Shown: positions 6,984 through 18,128 of the stretch, piece after piece
Layout: every line of letters begins with the position of its first letter
How positions within the stretch are numbered: position 1 is the stretch's first letter
NCBI GenBank assembly: GCA_048594975.1
Contig: JBMDXQ010000141.1
Span: 62,001-126,000 of the forward strand
Length of the DNA stretch: 64,000 nt
Direction of reading: 5' to 3'
From: JBMDXB01 sp048594975
GTDB taxonomy: Bacteria > Acidobacteriota > Vicinamibacteria > Vicinamibacterales > 2-12-FULL-66-21
Notes under the pieces: generated by a model
Told to the model about the DNA's origin: nothing
Database searches by the model: none
What the model saw: the letters and a program-made list of their open reading frames with translations, nothing else
Translations under genes and position numbers: made by a program

Positions 6984-9896
6984 TTTCTGCTCGCTCCCAT
7001 TAGTCTGCTCTGCCCGCGTCCCCGCGGCGAAGTGAATTGCGTTGAACAGGAACTTGAACGTGCCGTGCGGCTGGGCGCGGAACGTGATCTCCGGCCCGAA
7101 GACGTACGCCCGGCCCTGCCCGACCGTGGCTTCGAACGCGGTCGTCCCCCCTTCGAGGTAGTTCTGTCCCCACGCCCAGCCGCTTCGCAACGGGGTCGCC
7201 GTGTCGAACCACATGACCGGGCGCACGCCGCGGGCGGCGGCATCCGGCTGCAGCCGGAACACCGGGCTATTGTTGAAGAAGACGTCCACGTGATCGGCCG
7301 CGCCGGCAGCCGAGGGCGCGGCCGGATCCACGGCGACGCGCAGCACCGAGCCGGGCACGTAGAACTTGTCGGGCCCGAGTGCGCGATCCGGCTGCCCGGG
7401 CTGGCGATCGATGAGGTACTCGGTCACAGGCAGCCGCAGCGTCGCGGCGACTGACTCGGCAGCCGACCCGGCGGCTATCACCACGCCTCCGGCCTCCACG
7501 AATTTCCGGACGTTTGCCTCGGCCCCGCTGCCGTTGCCGGTGCCGGTCGAGACCTGGCACAGGCTGCGAAGGTCCGGGTCGGAGGAGGGCGCGACCGCCA
7601 CCGGAGACCCTCCCCGACCGCCCCCGGTTCCGCCACCGCCCCGGCCTCCCTGCGGCCGGAAACCATCCCCCGAGGGCACGATGATCACGTCGTACTTCGC
7701 GCCCAGGGCTGTGTCGTCGAACCCGGCGCCGCACACAATCGTGAACGGAAACTCGAAGCGCTCGAGGAGAAACCGCACCCAGCCGGAGGGCATCGAGCCG
7801 GTCGGCGTGTCCCAGAGCGCGATTCGCTTGACCGCGAGCCTCGTCGCGCTGCGGCCTGGACGATTGCCGGTGGCGTCCACGTTCAGCCCGAGCTCTGCCG
7901 CCCCCTTCTGGACGATCGGCGTCGCCGCGGCGCTGGCGGCGACGTAGAAGGCCCCGACGGGATACGTACGGCCGCCGGCCGACATCGGCACGTCGAGGCG
8001 GTACGCCTCGCCGCCCGCCTCGAGGACGCGGTTCACAATCGTGAACGAGTCGTTGATCGCCGGCGACAGCAGGAACCCGACGGCACCGGCTCCGCTGACC
8101 CTCCCCGCCACCGTCCTGGCCAGGCCCTGGATTTCCGTCAGCGGGCCCTTCACGTCGTCGTCGAGCAAACGATCGAACGTGATGCCCATCTGGTAGGCGA
8201 GCGTCCACCCCGCGCTGTCGTAGGGACGACGGGGAACGCCGCGATCGTCCATGTCGTTTGGATGGTCCTGCGGCTCGAACATGTCGAGCACGTGCGCGCG
8301 GCCCGCCTGGGCCGTTTTCACGACGTAGGTGTTGGCCGGGTACGTCCTGCCGCCCGCGGTGAGGGGACCGGTCGCCTGGTGGACCTCGACGCCGACGTAT
8401 CGCAGCGCGTTGAGGAACCTCGTCGCGGTCGGGAAATCCGGTTGATCGGGGGGAATGACGAAGACGCGCGGGTCGCGTCGCGCCGGATCCTTGAGCACCT
8501 GCGTGTACTGCGCGACGGGAAATCCGCCCCGGCCGCCGCGTCCGCCCTGACTTGAGCCTGTCGAAGGGGTGCCGGGCTGCGGAGGGTCGGGCCTGTCACC
8601 GGCAGGCTCCGCGCCGCCTCCGGGTCCGCCTCGGCCGCGTCCGCCCCCCGCCACCGGTCCGACGACGGCCTGCAGCCGCACCATGTCCTCGTTCGAGATC
8701 GTCCAGTGATCCCGCGAGCCGCGATCGATCTGGTTGGCACCCATCCGGTAGACGTTGTAGAGGAACTGGTCCTTGTGGCGCGACGCGAGGTCGAGGACGG
8801 CGTAGTTGGCGGTGACCGAGTAGTCGATCGACTGCCGGAACCGCCAGTCCTGCGGGGCGATCGGCGCGGGCAGGTCGCCGCGCGGCAGAATCGTGTTCAT
8901 CGTCGCGGGGATCTGCTGCGGCGTCGGGTTGCCGACGATCTCGGTCAACAGGCCGATGATGTTCTGGAAGTACGCGGTGGTGCGCAGCCCGCCGTTCCAC
9001 CACGTCGAGTAGGCCGCGCCGGAGCGCATCGTGAAACCCGGCTTCCCTTCCTGCAGGAAGCGGTGGTGCATCGCCGCGCCGACCATGTCCAGGCCGGTGA
9101 CGATCATCGGATCGAAGTGGTAGTTGAACGGGTCGCGAAACGGCGGCGAGAACAGGACCGTTCCCGCCGGGCCGGACTGGTGGTGGTTGTACATGATCTG
9201 CGGCAGCCACTCCCAGTACATGAACCGGTTCATGTTCTGCGTCTCGCGGACGTTCGAGATGTAGAAGTCGCGGTTGTTGTCGTGCCCGGCGTACTTCTGG
9301 TACAGCCGCGTGGTGCAGGTCCGCCGTTCCGTCGGGTTGGGATTCTGCATGTAGCACTTGGAGACCATCTGCATGCCGTCGGGGTTGGCATGGACGGCGA
9401 GGACGATGACGTCGCGCAGGATCCGCGTCGTCTCCTCGTCGGTGCGGCTCACCAGCTGATAGACCGTTTCCATCAACTGGTGCGCGCCGACGACCTCGGT
9501 CGCGTGCAGGCCGCCATCGATCCACACGACGGCCTTGCCCTCTTTCGCCAGCGCGCGCGCCTGCGTGTCGGTGAGCCCCCGCGCGCGGTGCAGTTGCTGC
9601 GAGATCTGTTTGTACCGGTCGAGCCGTGCGAGGTTCTCGGGCGCCGTGACGATCGCTGCCAGGTGCGGACGGCCCTCCTCCGTCCGTCCGATTTCGACGA
9701 CTTTCATGCGATCGGATTCCTTGTCGAGCCGCGTCCAGTAGTCCACGAGCTGCGTGTAGGTCGCGAGCTGGTAGTCGTCGCCGATGTTGAAGCCAAAGGC
9801 CTGCTTCGGCGAGGTGACCGTCTGGCCGGAGGCTGCTGCTGCCGACGCGAGCAGCAGGCCGATCGTCAGCGCCGAACGCGTGGTGCATACGTGCAT
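6960..9896 (-). CDS. M14 family zinc carboxypeptidase-like protein, secreted
   Basis: A 978-residue secreted protein with a signal peptide (about 1-24) and an M14 metallocarboxypeptidase domain. Zinc ligands are H131 and E134 in GGLHATEVVG, and a histidine in NHHQSG near 237-242. NPDG (171-174), DNNRD (206-210) and the catalytic glutamate E319 in LLTEIVG are also present. After about residue 420 comes a glycine-rich linker with several GGRGG runs and then a long region of unknown fold. This layout is common among large Acidobacterial and Bacteroidetes M14 proteins. The last residues (QKQGVRGKG) are encoded by the TTACCCC repeat, suggesting that the repeat changed the original end of the gene. 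Confidence 0.92.
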   Translation of the reverse strand: MHVCTTRSALTIGLLLASAAAASGQTVTSPKQAFGFNIGDDYQLATYTQLVDYWTRLDKESDRMKVVEIGRTEEGRPHLAAIVTAPENLARLDRYKQISQQLHRARGLTDTQARALAKEGKAVVWIDGGLHATEVVGAHQLMETVYQLVSRTDEETTRILRDVIVLAVHANPDGMQMVSKCYMQNPNPTERRTCTTRLYQKYAGHDNNRDFYISNVRETQNMNRFMYWEWLPQIMYNHHQSGPAGTVLFSPPFRDPFNYHFDPMIVTGLDMVGAAMHHRFLQEGKPGFTMRSGAAYSTWWNGGLRTTAYFQNIIGLLTEIVGNPTPQQIPATMNTILPRGDLPAPIAPQDWRFRQSIDYSVTANYAVLDLASRHKDQFLYNVYRMGANQIDRGSRDHWTISNEDMVRLQAVVGPVAGGGRGRGGPGGGAEPAGDRPDPPQPGTPSTGSSQGGRGGRGGFPVAQYTQVLKDPARRDPRVFVIPPDQPDFPTATRFLNALRYVGVEVHQATGPLTAGGRTYPANTYVVKTAQAGRAHVLDMFEPQDHPNDMDDRGVPRRPYDSAGWTLAYQMGITFDRLLDDDVKGPLTEIQGLARTVAGRVSGAGAVGFLLSPAINDSFTIVNRVLEAGGEAYRLDVPMSAGGRTYPVGAFYVAASAAATPIVQKGAAELGLNVDATGNRPGRSATRLAVKRIALWDTPTGSMPSGWVRFLLERFEFPFTIVCGAGFDDTALGAKYDVIIVPSGDGFRPQGGRGGGGTGGGRGGSPVAVAPSSDPDLRSLCQVSTGTGNGSGAEANVRKFVEAGGVVIAAGSAAESVAATLRLPVTEYLIDRQPGQPDRALGPDKFYVPGSVLRVAVDPAAPSAAGAADHVDVFFNNSPVFRLQPDAAARGVRPVMWFDTATPLRSGWAWGQNYLEGGTTAFEATVGQGRAYVFGPEITFRAQPHGTFKFLFNAIHFAAGTRAEQTNGSEQKQGVRGKG

Positions 9897-9984
9897 TCAG
9901 GGCCCTCCCGTTGGACGGGTAACGATAACAGATGGCGACCGCGGCCGTCCGGAGAGACTGATGAGATCGAGCCGGGATAACAGG

Positions 9985-10087
9985 CCGCCGAGCGACGCGA
10001 GGCGGCAAGCCCGAAGGGCGCCCGCGCCGAAGCGCGCGTAGAAAGTGCGTGGCGGGGTGGCCCCACGCGCCCTGAGACATGCTGACG
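9985..10087 (-). repeat. Structured intergenic repeat, copy A
   Basis: About 103 bases, closely matching 13188-13291. Shared blocks are the CCGCC/GGCGG stem, GGCGGCAAGCCCGAAGGGCG with its GCCC-GAA-GGGC hairpin, a GC-rich spacer, and a GCGTGG/CCACGC stem followed by CTGAGA-ATGC. The three predicted stems are kept although the spacers differ, which suggests a folded RNA or a REP-like element. It starts right at the stop codon (10088-10090) of the TRAP permease and lies upstream of the M14 gene, in the same orientation as copy B relative to transcription. Confidence 0.75.
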
Positions 10088-12028
10088 TTACGTCCGAGCC
10101 GGGCGCCCACGTCCGAGGTGCCGGACGAGCACCACCAGAAGCATCGCCGCGCCCGCCCAGTCGGCCCAGCGCTGCGCGTAGAACAGCAGCGACCCCGCCA
10201 TCACCAGCAGGACGCGCTCGCTGCGGCTGGCCTCGCGGCGGATCCAGCCGCCGAGCCCGGCGGCGAGCGCGACCACGCCAAGCGCGGCGCTCACGGTCGA
10301 GACGATGACCGACGACAGCGGCGCCTGAAGCAGCACGCCTCGTCCCTCGTCGCTCAACGTGAACACGAACGGGACGAGGAATGCCGGAAGGGTGTACTTC
10401 CACGTCAGCATCATCGTCCTGAAGGGGTTTGCGCCCGTGATCGCGGCGGCGGCGAATGGCGACAGCGCGGTCGGTGGGCTCACCTCCGACAACACCGCGT
10501 AATAGAAGATGAACATGTGGGCGGCCGCCGCCGGCACGCCGGACTGCACCAGCGCCGGCGCGACCATCACGGCAGCGATGATGTACGACGCCGTGACGGG
10601 CACGGCCAGGCCCAGCATCCACACGGCGACGGCCGAGAAGATCACCGTCAGGAGCAGCTTGCCCCCGGCAAGCGCGACGATGATCCCGGCAATCTTCAAC
10701 CCGAGGCCGGTCAGCGTCACGACGCCGACGATGATCCCGGCCGTGGCTGTCGTCGCGGTCACGCCGAGTACGCCCGTCCCGCCGCTGCGCAGCGCGGCCA
10801 GCAGACGCCGCGGCGTGAGCGCGGTCTCGCGGCGCAGAAAGCTCAGGGCGAAGGCGAGCACCGTCGCCCAGAAGACTGCGCGGAACGCCGACAGTCCGAT
10901 GACCATGAGAAGGCCGATCGCGGCGAGTGACGAGAAGTGGTACCAGTACCTGCGGGTCAACCGGCCGATCCCGCCGTTGCGTACCGCGTCGGGCGAGCAC
11001 GAGACCGGCTGGTGAGTTGCCGGCGAGATCAGCCGCCTGGAGTCTGCCTCGATCATCAGGACAATCGAGAGGTAGTAGAGGACGGTCGGGATCGTCGCCA
11101 TCACGAGCACCTGCAGGTAGGAGATCCGCAGGAACTCGGCAATCAGGAAGGCGGCCGCGCCGAGCGTCGGCGGCGACAGCAGCGCACCGATGCCGGCCGC
11201 CGACAGCATCGCGCCACCGGTCTCCGGAGCGTAGCCCGCACGCCGCAAGAGCGGCCATGACACCGACCCCAGCATCACGGTGGTCGCAACGCCGCTGCCC
11301 GAGACCGTGCCGACCAGGAACCCGGCGAGGGTCACGCTGCGGCCGGACGCGGCGGCGGAGTGCGACCGCCGCATCGCCGCCATCGCCCAGTCGATGAAGA
11401 ACCGGCCGGCGCCGGACCGCTCGAGGACGGCGCCATAGATGGTGAAGAGGATGATGTAGGTGGCGGCGACGTCGAGCGGCACGCCGAACATCCCCTCCAG
11501 CGTCATGTAGATCGTTCCGACCAGCCGATCGAGCGCGTAGCCGCGGTGCGCAACGAGCGGCAGCCCGATTCGATCGAGCGACGGCCCGGCATAGGCGTAC
11601 AGGAGGAACGCGGCCGCGGTCACCGGCAGGATCCACCCGACCGCCCGCCGCGTCGCCTCGAGCACCAGGAGCATCGCAATCGAACCGAGCACGAGATCGG
11701 CGGACGACGGATCGGCGGCGCGGTACACGAAGCCGTCGAAGTCCAGGATCGGCCAGCTGAGGGCGACGAGCGCGGCGGCGATCAGGAGCCAGTCCAGCGG
11801 CGAAACCGGATCTCTGGAGCCGCGGCGGCGGGGGAAGAGCAGGAACGCCGCGACAAGCGCCGCGAGCAGAAAGCTCACACGGTAGATCTGGGGCTGGACG
11901 ACGAAGAGGACCCAATAGAGCGCGTAGAACGCAAGGCCGACCGACAGCCCGTCTGCGATGCGCGCAGACCATCCGCCGAGTCGGCGGACGGGCGCCTCGT
12001 CATACGGGATACCGGCGTCCGCATTCAT
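10088..12028 (-). CDS. TRAP transporter fused permease (TAXI type)
   Basis: A 646-residue inner-membrane protein with many hydrophobic helices throughout. It fits the fused small-plus-large TRAP permease (DctQM) that works with TAXI-type binding proteins. Conserved stretches include MLEGMFGVPLDVAATYIILF-like sequence in the first third, SGSGVATTVMLG, AAGIGALLSPPTLGAAAF and VTASYIIAA. It would import a solute, probably a carboxylate, using a sodium or proton gradient. The binding-protein gene lies just upstream (12190-13167), so the pair forms a complete transporter. I chose the ATG at 12028; an in-frame ATG at 12073 is possible. Confidence 0.9.
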   Translation of the reverse strand: MNADAGIPYDEAPVRRLGGWSARIADGLSVGLAFYALYWVLFVVQPQIYRVSFLLAALVAAFLLFPRRRGSRDPVSPLDWLLIAAALVALSWPILDFDGFVYRAADPSSADLVLGSIAMLLVLEATRRAVGWILPVTAAAFLLYAYAGPSLDRIGLPLVAHRGYALDRLVGTIYMTLEGMFGVPLDVAATYIILFTIYGAVLERSGAGRFFIDWAMAAMRRSHSAAASGRSVTLAGFLVGTVSGSGVATTVMLGSVSWPLLRRAGYAPETGGAMLSAAGIGALLSPPTLGAAAFLIAEFLRISYLQVLVMATIPTVLYYLSIVLMIEADSRRLISPATHQPVSCSPDAVRNGGIGRLTRRYWYHFSSLAAIGLLMVIGLSAFRAVFWATVLAFALSFLRRETALTPRRLLAALRSGGTGVLGVTATTATAGIIVGVVTLTGLGLKIAGIIVALAGGKLLLTVIFSAVAVWMLGLAVPVTASYIIAAVMVAPALVQSGVPAAAAHMFIFYYAVLSEVSPPTALSPFAAAAITGANPFRTMMLTWKYTLPAFLVPFVFTLSDEGRGVLLQAPLSSVIVSTVSAALGVVALAAGLGGWIRREASRSERVLLVMAGSLLFYAQRWADWAGAAMLLVVLVRHLGRGRPART

Positions 12029-12189
12029 GCAGGCGGGGAGAATACCATTCGAGCGTCTCCCGTCGCCCCGCACTCCTCCCTGAAACGCCTAAAGGCGGAA
12101 GCCGCCGGTGACCGCGAGGCTCGAGCTTGCCGGTTTCTCGCGAAGTTCTTGGGGCTTCTGGCTTCAGCCGGAGTCACGCGACGCCGGAC

Positions 12190-13167
12190 TCACCGAGTGC
12201 CGGTGCTTCGCTCCCGGTAGAACTTCAGCGCGCCCGGATGGAAGTCCGCCGGCGAACCGTTCCGGGCCGTCGACAGGGACAGGTTTCGTGCTTCCGGATG
12301 GATGGCCGCGAGGTCGGATTGCCTTTCGAACAGAACCCTCGTGATGTCGTAGGCGAGCTGCTCGTCCATCGAGCGGTTGACGACGAGCACGTTGGCGACA
12401 CCGACCACCGGAACGGCGTCACGGACTCCCGGGTACACCCCCGCGGGGATCTCCAGCACGAAGTAGAGCTCGCCGTACTCGCGCCGCAGGGCAGGCACCA
12501 GATCAGCCGTGGGCAGCAGGCGGATCGACACGCGCGGCGTGTGTGACAGGTCCTGGATGGCCGCCGTGGGGAGGCCGCCGCTCCAGAAGAACGCGTCGAT
12601 CTTCCCGTCCTTCAGCGCGTCGGCCGACTCGGTCGCCCCCAGCCCCTGCCGCCGGAGGTCGCGGCCGGGATCCACGCCGGCGGCGCGCAGGACGCGGACG
12701 GCAATGATCTCGGTGCCGCTGCCGGGCGATCCGGTTGAGACGATCTTGCCTTTCAAATCCCCGACCCGGCCGATGCCCGACGAGGCGAGCGTCACGAGGT
12801 GGGTGTAGTTCGAATACAGGACGGCGATCGCCGCTGCCGGGACCGGCACCCCGGCGAACGGTCCTCGCGCGGCGACCGCCTCGGCGAGCGTGTCGGCGAG
12901 CGTGAACGCGAGGTCGGCCTTGCCGTCGCGGATCAGCTTCAAGTTGTCGACCGAGGCGGCGGTGACTTCCGCCGAGGCGCGGACGTTCGGCAGGCTCTCG
13001 TTGAGGACCTTGGCGATCCCGCCGCCGTACGGGTAATAGACACCGCCAGTGCCGCCGGTGGCAATGGAGAGGAACCTTGCCGAGGGCTTTCCAGCGTCAC
13101 AGCCCGAGGCGAGCACGATGAGCGCTGCCGCGCAGCACGAGGAAACGAAGGCGATCGTGATCCGCAT
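12190..13167 (-). CDS. TAXI family TRAP transporter solute-binding lipoprotein
   Basis: A 325-residue periplasmic binding protein. The ATG at 13167 is preferred over a longer frame because it gives a clean lipoprotein signal ending IVLASGC; the upstream extension reads through the structured repeat. TAXI features are present: FLSIATGGTGGVYYPYGGGIA near the mature N-terminus, LYSNYTHLVTL, and GKIVSTGSPGSGTE. It captures the substrate for the fused permease encoded downstream. The 161-base gap between them holds two GC-rich hairpins (near 12083-12107 and 12164-12180), possibly to set different expression levels. Confidence 0.92.
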   Translation of the reverse strand: MRITIAFVSSCCAAALIVLASGCDAGKPSARFLSIATGGTGGVYYPYGGGIAKVLNESLPNVRASAEVTAASVDNLKLIRDGKADLAFTLADTLAEAVAARGPFAGVPVPAAAIAVLYSNYTHLVTLASSGIGRVGDLKGKIVSTGSPGSGTEIIAVRVLRAAGVDPGRDLRRQGLGATESADALKDGKIDAFFWSGGLPTAAIQDLSHTPRVSIRLLPTADLVPALRREYGELYFVLEIPAGVYPGVRDAVPVVGVANVLVVNRSMDEQLAYDITRVLFERQSDLAAIHPEARNLSLSTARNGSPADFHPGALKFYRERSTGTR

Positions 13168-13187
13168 CGAGCTAGCGTTGGGCTGAA

Positions 13188-13291
13188 CCGCCAAGCGAAG
13201 CCAGGCGGCAAGCCCGAAGGGCGCCCGCGCGCGAACTGGCGCGTACAAGCGCGTGGGGCTGGGGCCCCACACGCACTGAGAAATGCCGACG
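13188..13291 (-). repeat. Structured intergenic repeat, copy B
   Basis: Second copy of the repeat at 9985-10087, with the same order of stems and the same strand relative to the flanking minus-strand genes. It lies between the end of ettA and the start of the TAXI protein, 21 bases upstream of that start codon. It would therefore be in the 5' leader of the TRAP operon or in the ettA 3' region. Confidence 0.75.
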
Positions 13292-13330
13292 GTTGCCACA
13301 ACTCGAACGTCGGCCCCGAGCCCCGGCCCA

Positions 13331-15004
<1,674 letters not shown>

Positions 15005-15025
15005 GGTCAGTACGGACGCCTCTCA

Positions 15026-15103
15026 ACGCTGAATGCCGAGTGCTGAATAGTCGAACCGGAAATTCTACACGTTCGGCATTCGGCATTCGGCATTCGGCAT
15101 TCA
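15026..15103. repeat. Heptamer array with inverted partner arm
   Basis: CGGCATT is repeated four times at about 15074-15101, running into the TGA stop of the ABC exporter (15101-15103). At 15026-15048 lies a degenerate reverse-complement arm (CTGAATGCCGAGTGCTGAAT, 17 of 20 matching). The loop is about 25 bases. The array sits between two tandem minus-strand genes. Confidence 0.8.
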
Positions 15104-17038
15104 GAGCCCCCGCGGCGCAACCGCAGCGGTGGGATTCTCGGGCTCAGGGGTGAAGTCCTCGCCCGGGTTGATGAATCGGTCCGCTTCGAAGCGGTACTGC
15201 TTGTCGTGCAGGGTGCGATAGCGGCCGCCGAGCGCCAGCAGCTCGGCATGCGTGCCCCGCTCGACGATCTCGCCCGCCTCGAGGACCAGGATCTGGTCGG
15301 CGCTGCGGATCGTCGACAGCCGGTGCGCGATGACGAACGTCGTGCGGCCGCGACGCAGCGACCGGAGGCCGTCCTGGATCAGCGCCTCGCTCTCGCTGTC
15401 GAGCGACGAGGTGGCCTCGTCCAGCACCAGGATGCGCGGATCGGCGAGGATCGCCCTGGCGATCGCCACCCGCTGCCGCTGGCCGCCGGACAGCTTCACC
15501 CCGCGCTCGCCGACCAACGTGTCGTACTTCTTCTCGAACGCCTCGATGAACTCGTCGGCGTGGGCGATGCGGCTCACCGCCTGGATCTCCTCGGGCGTGG
15601 CATCGGTGCGCGAGTAGCGGATGTTGTCGGCGATCGTGCCGTCGAACAGGAAGTTGTCCTGCAGGACGACGCCGAGCTGCGCGCGGTAGTCGCGCAGGCG
15701 CACGCTGGCGAGGTCGCGGCCGTCGACCAGGATGCGTCCCGACTTCGGTCGGTTGAACGCCATCACCAGGCTGATGAGCGTGCTCTTTCCCGAGCCGCTC
15801 GACCCGACGAGCGCCGTCGTCGTGCCTGCCGGCGCGCGGAAGCTCACGTCCTTGAGCACCGGCACGCCGGGGTTGTACTCGAAGCGGACGTGCTCGAAGA
15901 CGACTTCGCCCTCGACCGGGCCGAGCGGCGCCCTGGCGTGGTCCTCCTCGTCTTCGGTCTTCATCTCCAGCAGCTCGTGAATGCGATCGAGGCCGGCGAA
16001 CGCCTCACTGATCTGCGTCCCGATGGAGGCGATCTGCATCACCGGCGCGGCCATCAGGCCGGTGAACAGGATGTAGGTGATGAAGTCGCCGATGGTCATG
16101 CGGCCGTCGAGGATCGCCCGGCCGCCGACGAGAATCATGACCACGCCGATGGCGCCGATGACGATGGTGCCGAAAGCGGTGATGGCCGAGATCGACGTGA
16201 TGGTCTTCGCGATGTTGCGGAACAGGCGGTGCACGCCGACGGTGAAGACCAGCGCCTCGCGCTTCTCCGCCGTGTAGGTCTTCACGATGCGGATGCCGCC
16301 GACGGTCTCCGTCAGCCGGCCGGTGACCTCGGCGTAGATCTTTCCGCGCTCGCGGAACACCGGCCGGATCGTCCGGAAGGCGTACCACATGCCGGCGCCG
16401 AACGCGAACAGCACGATCAGCGTCACCAGCGTCAGCCACCAGTTCAGGTAGAAGAGGTAGGCGAGGGCGGCCGCCGCGGTGACCAGGCTGCCCGCGAGCT
16501 GCACCAGGCCGGTGCCGACCAGGTTCCGGATCCCTTCCGCGTCGTTCATGACGCGCGACACGAGAATGCCGGATTGCGTCGAGTCGAAGTAGCCGACGGG
16601 CAGGCGGGCGACGTGCTCCTCGACGCGGCGGCGCATGTCGGTGATCGCCCGCTGCGCCGCGACACCCAGTACCTGGGAGAGCGCAAAGGAGGTGATCGCC
16701 TGGACGACGGTGGCGAGCCCGGCCGCCAGCGCCAGCGGCTGCAGCAGCTCCACCCGACCGCGCCCGATGACGTCGTCGATGAGGTACTTCGAGGTGGCGG
16801 GCAGGACCAGTCCGCTGCCGCGGTTGACGAGCATCAGCCCCAGTCCGAGACCGAGGCGGCCGCGGCGCGCGGCAATGAGCGCCCTCGTCTCCCTCCACGC
16901 CGCCGCGGTGAGGCGCTGCTTTTTCTTCTTGTCGGCCGCGGCACCGACCCCGGATTCGGGCGACTGAATCCCCCGGCGGCTGCCGCGCGAACGTTCGCCG
17001 CGGGGCAGGCCGACGCCGCCGGCACCAATACGAAGCAT
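15101..17038 (-). CDS. ABC transporter, fused permease and ATP-binding (exporter)
   Basis: A 645-residue half-transporter of the MsbA/BmrA type. A basic N-terminal tail (KKKKQR near 37-42) precedes six membrane helices (about 60-340). The nucleotide-binding domain has Walker A GSSGSGKST, the Q-loop LQDNFLF, signature LSGGQRQRVAIARA, Walker B ILVLDEATSSLD and the H-loop IAHRLST. It probably works as a homodimer exporting a lipid or drug-like molecule; the cargo cannot be told from sequence. No lipid A gene is adjacent, so calling it MsbA would be unsafe. Its stop codon lies in the heptamer array. Confidence 0.93.
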   Translation of the reverse strand: MLRIGAGGVGLPRGERSRGSRRGIQSPESGVGAAADKKKKQRLTAAAWRETRALIAARRGRLGLGLGLMLVNRGSGLVLPATSKYLIDDVIGRGRVELLQPLALAAGLATVVQAITSFALSQVLGVAAQRAITDMRRRVEEHVARLPVGYFDSTQSGILVSRVMNDAEGIRNLVGTGLVQLAGSLVTAAAALAYLFYLNWWLTLVTLIVLFAFGAGMWYAFRTIRPVFRERGKIYAEVTGRLTETVGGIRIVKTYTAEKREALVFTVGVHRLFRNIAKTITSISAITAFGTIVIGAIGVVMILVGGRAILDGRMTIGDFITYILFTGLMAAPVMQIASIGTQISEAFAGLDRIHELLEMKTEDEEDHARAPLGPVEGEVVFEHVRFEYNPGVPVLKDVSFRAPAGTTTALVGSSGSGKSTLISLVMAFNRPKSGRILVDGRDLASVRLRDYRAQLGVVLQDNFLFDGTIADNIRYSRTDATPEEIQAVSRIAHADEFIEAFEKKYDTLVGERGVKLSGGQRQRVAIARAILADPRILVLDEATSSLDSESEALIQDGLRSLRRGRTTFVIAHRLSTIRSADQILVLEAGEIVERGTHAELLALGGRYRTLHDKQYRFEADRFINPGEDFTPEPENPTAAVAPRGL

Positions 17039-17110
17039 CGTGATAACCGTTTCCAGTGCCGCCCTGCGCGGCGCGCGGGCGTGACCGACGAAGGAAGAAA
17101 GACGCCGTAC

Positions 17111-17941
17111 CTACGACGCCTGCCCGAGCACGAACGTCTCCAGCGCCCGCGCGAAGCCGCACTCGTCGTTGGTGGCGGTCACCGGCCAGCCGCGCGCCTT
17201 CAGCTCCTCGCAGGCGTTGCCCATGACCACCGCCGTGCCGGCGAACTCCAGCATCTCGAGGTCGTTCAGGTTGTCGCCGATGGCCATCACCTCGTGACGC
17301 GCGAGTCCACGCCGCGACGCCCACTCGGCGAGCGCCGTACCCTTCGAGCAGCCGGCACGGATGATGTCCACGAGCGAGAAATCCCGCTCGCGGTACTCGG
17401 TCAGGCTGGCCGAGTACGACGGATCGCCGCGCAGCTCCTCGAACACCCTGCGCATCTCGGCGCACCCACCGCTGAACATTAGCTGCACCGGATCCTCGGT
17501 GAGGCACGCCTCGAGCGGCGACACGGCGCTGACGAACGGCCGGTTCGCGGCGAAGAAACGATGGTGCCGCGGGTGGTCCCAGTCGATCACCTCGAAGACC
17601 ACCTGGCCCTCGCGCGGGCGGTCGAACGTGAGCGCCGTCCCGTCGCGGTACTCCGGCACGCGCGCCAGCACGCTCCGCGCCACGTCGCGCGGCAGCAAGT
17701 GCTTCACCACCGTCGTCCCGTCGCGCAGCTTCACGATCGCGCCGTTGCTCAGGATGAGCGCCAGCCGGCCCGGCAGCCCGTCGAACACCGGGCGTGCGAA
17801 GTCGTAGCGGCGCCCGGTCGCGAGCGCAATCTCGATGCCGGCGTCACTCGCGCGGGCGAGCGCGGCGAGGTTGGCCGCCGGCACACGGCCGTCGCTGTCG
17901 AGCAGCGTACCGTCGAGGTCAATGGCCAACAGGCGAATCAT
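17111..17941 (-). CDS. Cof-type HAD-family phosphatase
   Basis: A 276-residue cytoplasmic HAD hydrolase with a type IIB cap. The ATG at 17941 places the nucleophile motif DLDGTLLDSDG at residues 8-18, as expected. Motif II (LATGR), the lysine of motif III (GCSKGTAL) and motif IV (GDNLNDLEML) are all present. Relatives dephosphorylate sugar phosphates, nucleotides or phosphorylated cofactors; the exact substrate is not predictable. It is not tightly linked to its neighbours. Confidence 0.92.
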   Translation of the reverse strand: MIRLLAIDLDGTLLDSDGRVPAANLAALARASDAGIEIALATGRRYDFARPVFDGLPGRLALILSNGAIVKLRDGTTVVKHLLPRDVARSVLARVPEYRDGTALTFDRPREGQVVFEVIDWDHPRHHRFFAANRPFVSAVSPLEACLTEDPVQLMFSGGCAEMRRVFEELRGDPSYSASLTEYRERDFSLVDIIRAGCSKGTALAEWASRRGLARHEVMAIGDNLNDLEMLEFAGTAVVMGNACEELKARGWPVTATNDECGFARALETFVLGQAS

Positions 17942-17942
17942 G

Positions 17943-17966
17943 TCGGGGTCCGGGGTCCGGAGGTCG
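17943..17966. repeat. Short GGGGTCC direct repeat upstream of the HAD gene
   Basis: GTCGGGGTCCGGGGTCCGG directly upstream of the HAD start codon contains two copies of a heptamer plus partial copies. It resembles the arrays at gene ends elsewhere in the window but lies at a gene start and has no obvious inverted arm. The rest of the 187-base gap up to the TonB receptor stop holds no gene. Confidence 0.45.
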
Positions 17967-18128
17967 AACAGCCCCAGCTGGAGCCGTTCGTTTCTGGGGT
18001 GCCCATCCAGTGTACCCCACGCCGGAGCCGGAAACACGACAGGGCGGGCAGGCGGAAAGCAACCCCCCCTGGATGCTGCAGCAGAGGCCACCGGATCCCG
18101 GGCTTTCGCTCTCGGACGCCGGCACGCG

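Noticed and set aside
15074..15101. Possible integration or phase-variation repeat in a coding region
   Set aside because: The heptamers lie outside the coding region except for the stop, so a change in copy number would not switch the frame of a gene.
15206..17482. A 758-codon plus-strand frame opposite the ABC exporter
   Set aside because: No domain is recognised in it, and the minus strand has all ABC motifs.
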